Assembly (NCBI GenBank): GCA_025774205.1
Contig: JALGWK010000059.1
Location: 1 to 8,445, forward strand
Direction: 5' to 3'
From: a bacterium
GTDB taxonomy: Bacteria; Blakebacterota; Blakebacteria; Blakebacterales; Blakebacteraceae
DNA: 8,445 bases
Part shown: positions 7,389-8,445 of the stretch, one piece after another
Layout of the letters: each line of letters starts with the position of its first letter
Numbering within the stretch: the first letter of the stretch is position 1
Program-made: the position numbers and the translations under genes
Notes under the pieces: generated by a model
What the model was told of the DNA's origin: nothing
The model's database searches: none
Seen by the model: the letters and a program-made list of their open reading frames with translations, nothing else

Positions 7389-8339
7389 GTGGACCGATTC
7401 AGGGAGCAGATCGAAGCCGGCAGGATCCTCATCTCTGACGGCGCCCTGGGGACCATGCTGCAGCAGAAGGGCGGCTACGAGACCTGTCCGGAGGAACTCA
7501 ACCTCTCCCGCCCCGACATCCTGGAGGATGTCGCCCGGCTCTATGTCGAGGCGGGTTCCGATATCATACACACCAACACCTTCGGGGCCTCACCGCTCAA
7601 GCTGGCAACAGCGGGCCTCGATGAATATGTGGTCGAGATCAACCGGGCAGCGGTCGAAGCGGTTCGAAGTGCTGCCGGTGAGGATACGCTCGTTTCCGGT
7701 TCGATCGGACCGACCGGCAAACTGCTGGTGATTAACGAGACCACGCCGCAGGATGTTGAAGCCGGCTACACCTATCAGGTCGGTATCCTGGCCGAAGCGG
7801 GCGTCGATCTCCTCTGTGTCGAGACGATGACCGACCTGGTCGAGGCACTGATCGCCGTCAGGGCGGTGCGGACCGCGGCCCCCGACCTGCCCTGCATGGC
7901 CACCATGACATTCGATCCGACGCCGCAGGGATTCCGTACCATCATGGGGGTCGCCATCGAGCAGGCCGTGCCGAGACTGCTCGACGAAGGGGTCGAGGTA
8001 GTGGGATCGAACTGCGGCCACGGGCTCGATACGATGGTCGAGGTCGCCCGGGCTTTCCGGGAGGTCACTGACGCACCCCTCATCATCCAGTCGAACGCCG
8101 GGCTCCCCGAACTCGTGGATGGGGAGGTCGTCTACAACGAGTCACCGGAGATGTTCGCCGAGCGGGTGCCCGATCTGATCGAGGCCGGGGTGCGGGTGCT
8201 GCGGGACAACCCCCGACCACATCCGGGCGATCCGGAACGCGGTCGACCTGCGGGCCTGACTCCCGACCCGGAAGAGGAACGGGTTCCGATCCCTGTCATA
8301 CCAACGATCGGCAGAACCGATCAGGAGACCTGGCGATGA
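7389..8339 (+). CDS. Homocysteine S-methyltransferase domain protein, frameshifted before the zinc motif
   Basis: This is a TIM-barrel homocysteine methyltransferase like the N-terminal module of MetH, which activates homocysteine as a zinc thiolate. Visible family blocks are [10 protein letters not shown] (15-24), NTFGAS (63-68), ETMTD (145-149) and GSNCGHG with the first zinc cysteine, Cys209. Beyond Val268 (codon 8190) the open frame departs from the family and ends in an unrelated Arg/Pro-rich tail (269-316) that overlaps the first bases of fumC. The expected zinc motif and C-terminus lie in the +1 frame (see the next entry). As read, the protein lacks two of its three zinc ligands and should be inactive. 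GTG 7389 is preferred because AGGAG (7375-7379) lies nine bases upstream and the family usually begins just before this point. GTG 7353 and 7356 are possible, but their AGGAG is too close. It follows the activation-domain gene by about 60 bases, in the same direction. Confidence 0.85.
   Translation: MDRFREQIEAGRILISDGALGTMLQQKGGYETCPEELNLSRPDILEDVARLYVEAGSDIIHTNTFGASPLKLATAGLDEYVVEINRAAVEAVRSAAGEDTLVSGSIGPTGKLLVINETTPQDVEAGYTYQVGILAEAGVDLLCVETMTDLVEALIAVRAVRTAAPDLPCMATMTFDPTPQGFRTIMGVAIEQAVPRLLDEGVEVVGSNCGHGLDTMVEVARAFREVTDAPLIIQSNAGLPELVDGEVVYNESPEMFAERVPDLIEAGVRVLRDNPRPHPGDPERGRPAGLTPDPEEERVPIPVIPTIGRTDQETWR
8194..8259 (+). pseudogene. Displaced C-terminus of the homocysteine methyltransferase (+1 frame)
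   Basis: Read from 8194, this frame gives [10 protein letters not shown] followed by a short helix-like end and TGA at 8257-8259. This is the canonical GGCCGTTP(E/D)HI zinc-binding end of the family, placing the two missing cysteines at 8197-8202. It is one frame ahead of the upstream gene. The ancestral coding region was therefore probably 7389-8259, leaving a normal 76-base gap to fumC. Homologues usually have about four residues between the AGV block and GCC that are absent here, so the break fits an 11-base deletion better than a single-base slip. Confidence 0.8.
8260..8335 (+). promoter_or_regulatory. Probable original spacer before fumC
   Basis: If the methyltransferase once ended at 8259, these 76 bases were non-coding. 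They hold AGGAG at 8323-8327, eight bases before ATG 8336, a well-placed ribosome binding site for fumC. GGAAC/GTTCC forms a tight dyad around 8276-8287 with too small a loop to be a convincing terminator. Confidence 0.4.
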
Positions 8340-8445
8340 ATGAAGAACGCGCCACCCGCGACAGCATGGGAGAGATGAAGGTACCCGTTGACGCCTACTG
8401 GGACGCCCAGACAGCCCGGGCACGTGATAATTTTCCGATTTCGGG
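8336..8445 (+). CDS. fumC: Class II fumarate hydratase, N-terminal fragment (runs off the window)
   Basis: The first 36 codons encode a protein beginning [17 protein letters not shown] and continuing with [11 protein letters not shown] and NFPIS. This is the typical start of class II (iron-independent, FumC) fumarases, whose usual form is roughly RxERDxxGxxxVPxDxxWGAQTQRxxxNFPIS. The family homotetramer interconverts fumarate and malate in the citric-acid cycle in the cytoplasm. Asp stands where most members have Gly in the WGAQT motif (WDAQT here). The catalytic SS loop and the rest of the protein lie beyond the window. ATG 8336 is preceded by AGGAG at 8323-8327. Aspartase and argininosuccinate lyase share the superfamily, and aspartase has a similar N-terminus, but the [10 protein letters not shown] start fits fumarase best. 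Confidence 0.85.
   Translation, partial: MNEERATRDSMGEMKVPVDAYWDAQTARARDNFPIS

Noticed and set aside
8190-8259. Programmed +1 ribosomal frameshifting to make the full methyltransferase
   Set aside because: No slippery stop codon or stimulatory element is visible, and about four family residues are also missing at the junction, which fits a deletion better.
1-8445. CRISPR array, insertion sequence, tRNA or rRNA
   Set aside because: No spaced direct repeats, transposase motifs, terminal inverted repeats or structured RNA gene sequences were recognised on reading either strand.

Overview
This is a GC-rich, tightly packed bacterial stretch with five complete or near-complete genes and the start of a sixth. 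A lipoprotein signal peptide and a bacterial-type class II fumarase argue for a bacterium. The lineage cannot be fixed from the window; an uncultivated or environmental anaerobe is a low-confidence guess. GTG start codons are likely in three of the six genes. The tetranucleotide GATC is several-fold more common than base composition predicts.

Left part, + strand (86-5040). First comes a PurF-type (amidophosphoribosyltransferase) homologue. Its phosphoribosyltransferase half and four cysteines in iron-sulfur ligand positions are intact, but every canonical glutaminase catalytic residue has been replaced. After 53 bases comes a 1163-residue lipoprotein of the glycoside hydrolase family 38 (alpha-mannosidase-like) type, probably cotranscribed, although no shared function is evident.

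Middle (5060-6424, - strand). A 12-helix membrane protein of the MATE/MOP exporter type, perhaps ANKH-like, converges on the hydrolase gene with only 19 bases between the stop codons. A divergent spacer of about 194 bases follows. It contains short inverted repeats, two of which overlap and would be mutually exclusive as hairpins.

Right part, + strand (6619-8445). A stand-alone methionine-synthase activation domain (S-adenosylmethionine-dependent reductive reactivation of cobalamin) is followed by a homocysteine S-methyltransferase domain. Together they look like parts of a split cobalamin-dependent methionine synthase; the cobalamin- and folate-binding parts are not in the window. The methyltransferase gene is frameshifted just before its zinc-binding GGCC motif. 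That motif and the expected C-terminus are still present in the +1 frame (8194-8259), so the gene is either recently broken or mis-sequenced. The window ends inside the first 36 codons of fumC.

I saw no CRISPR array, tRNA, rRNA, insertion sequence or obvious novel multi-gene defence system. The points most worth following up are the glutaminase-dead PurF homologue and the frameshifted methyltransferase.
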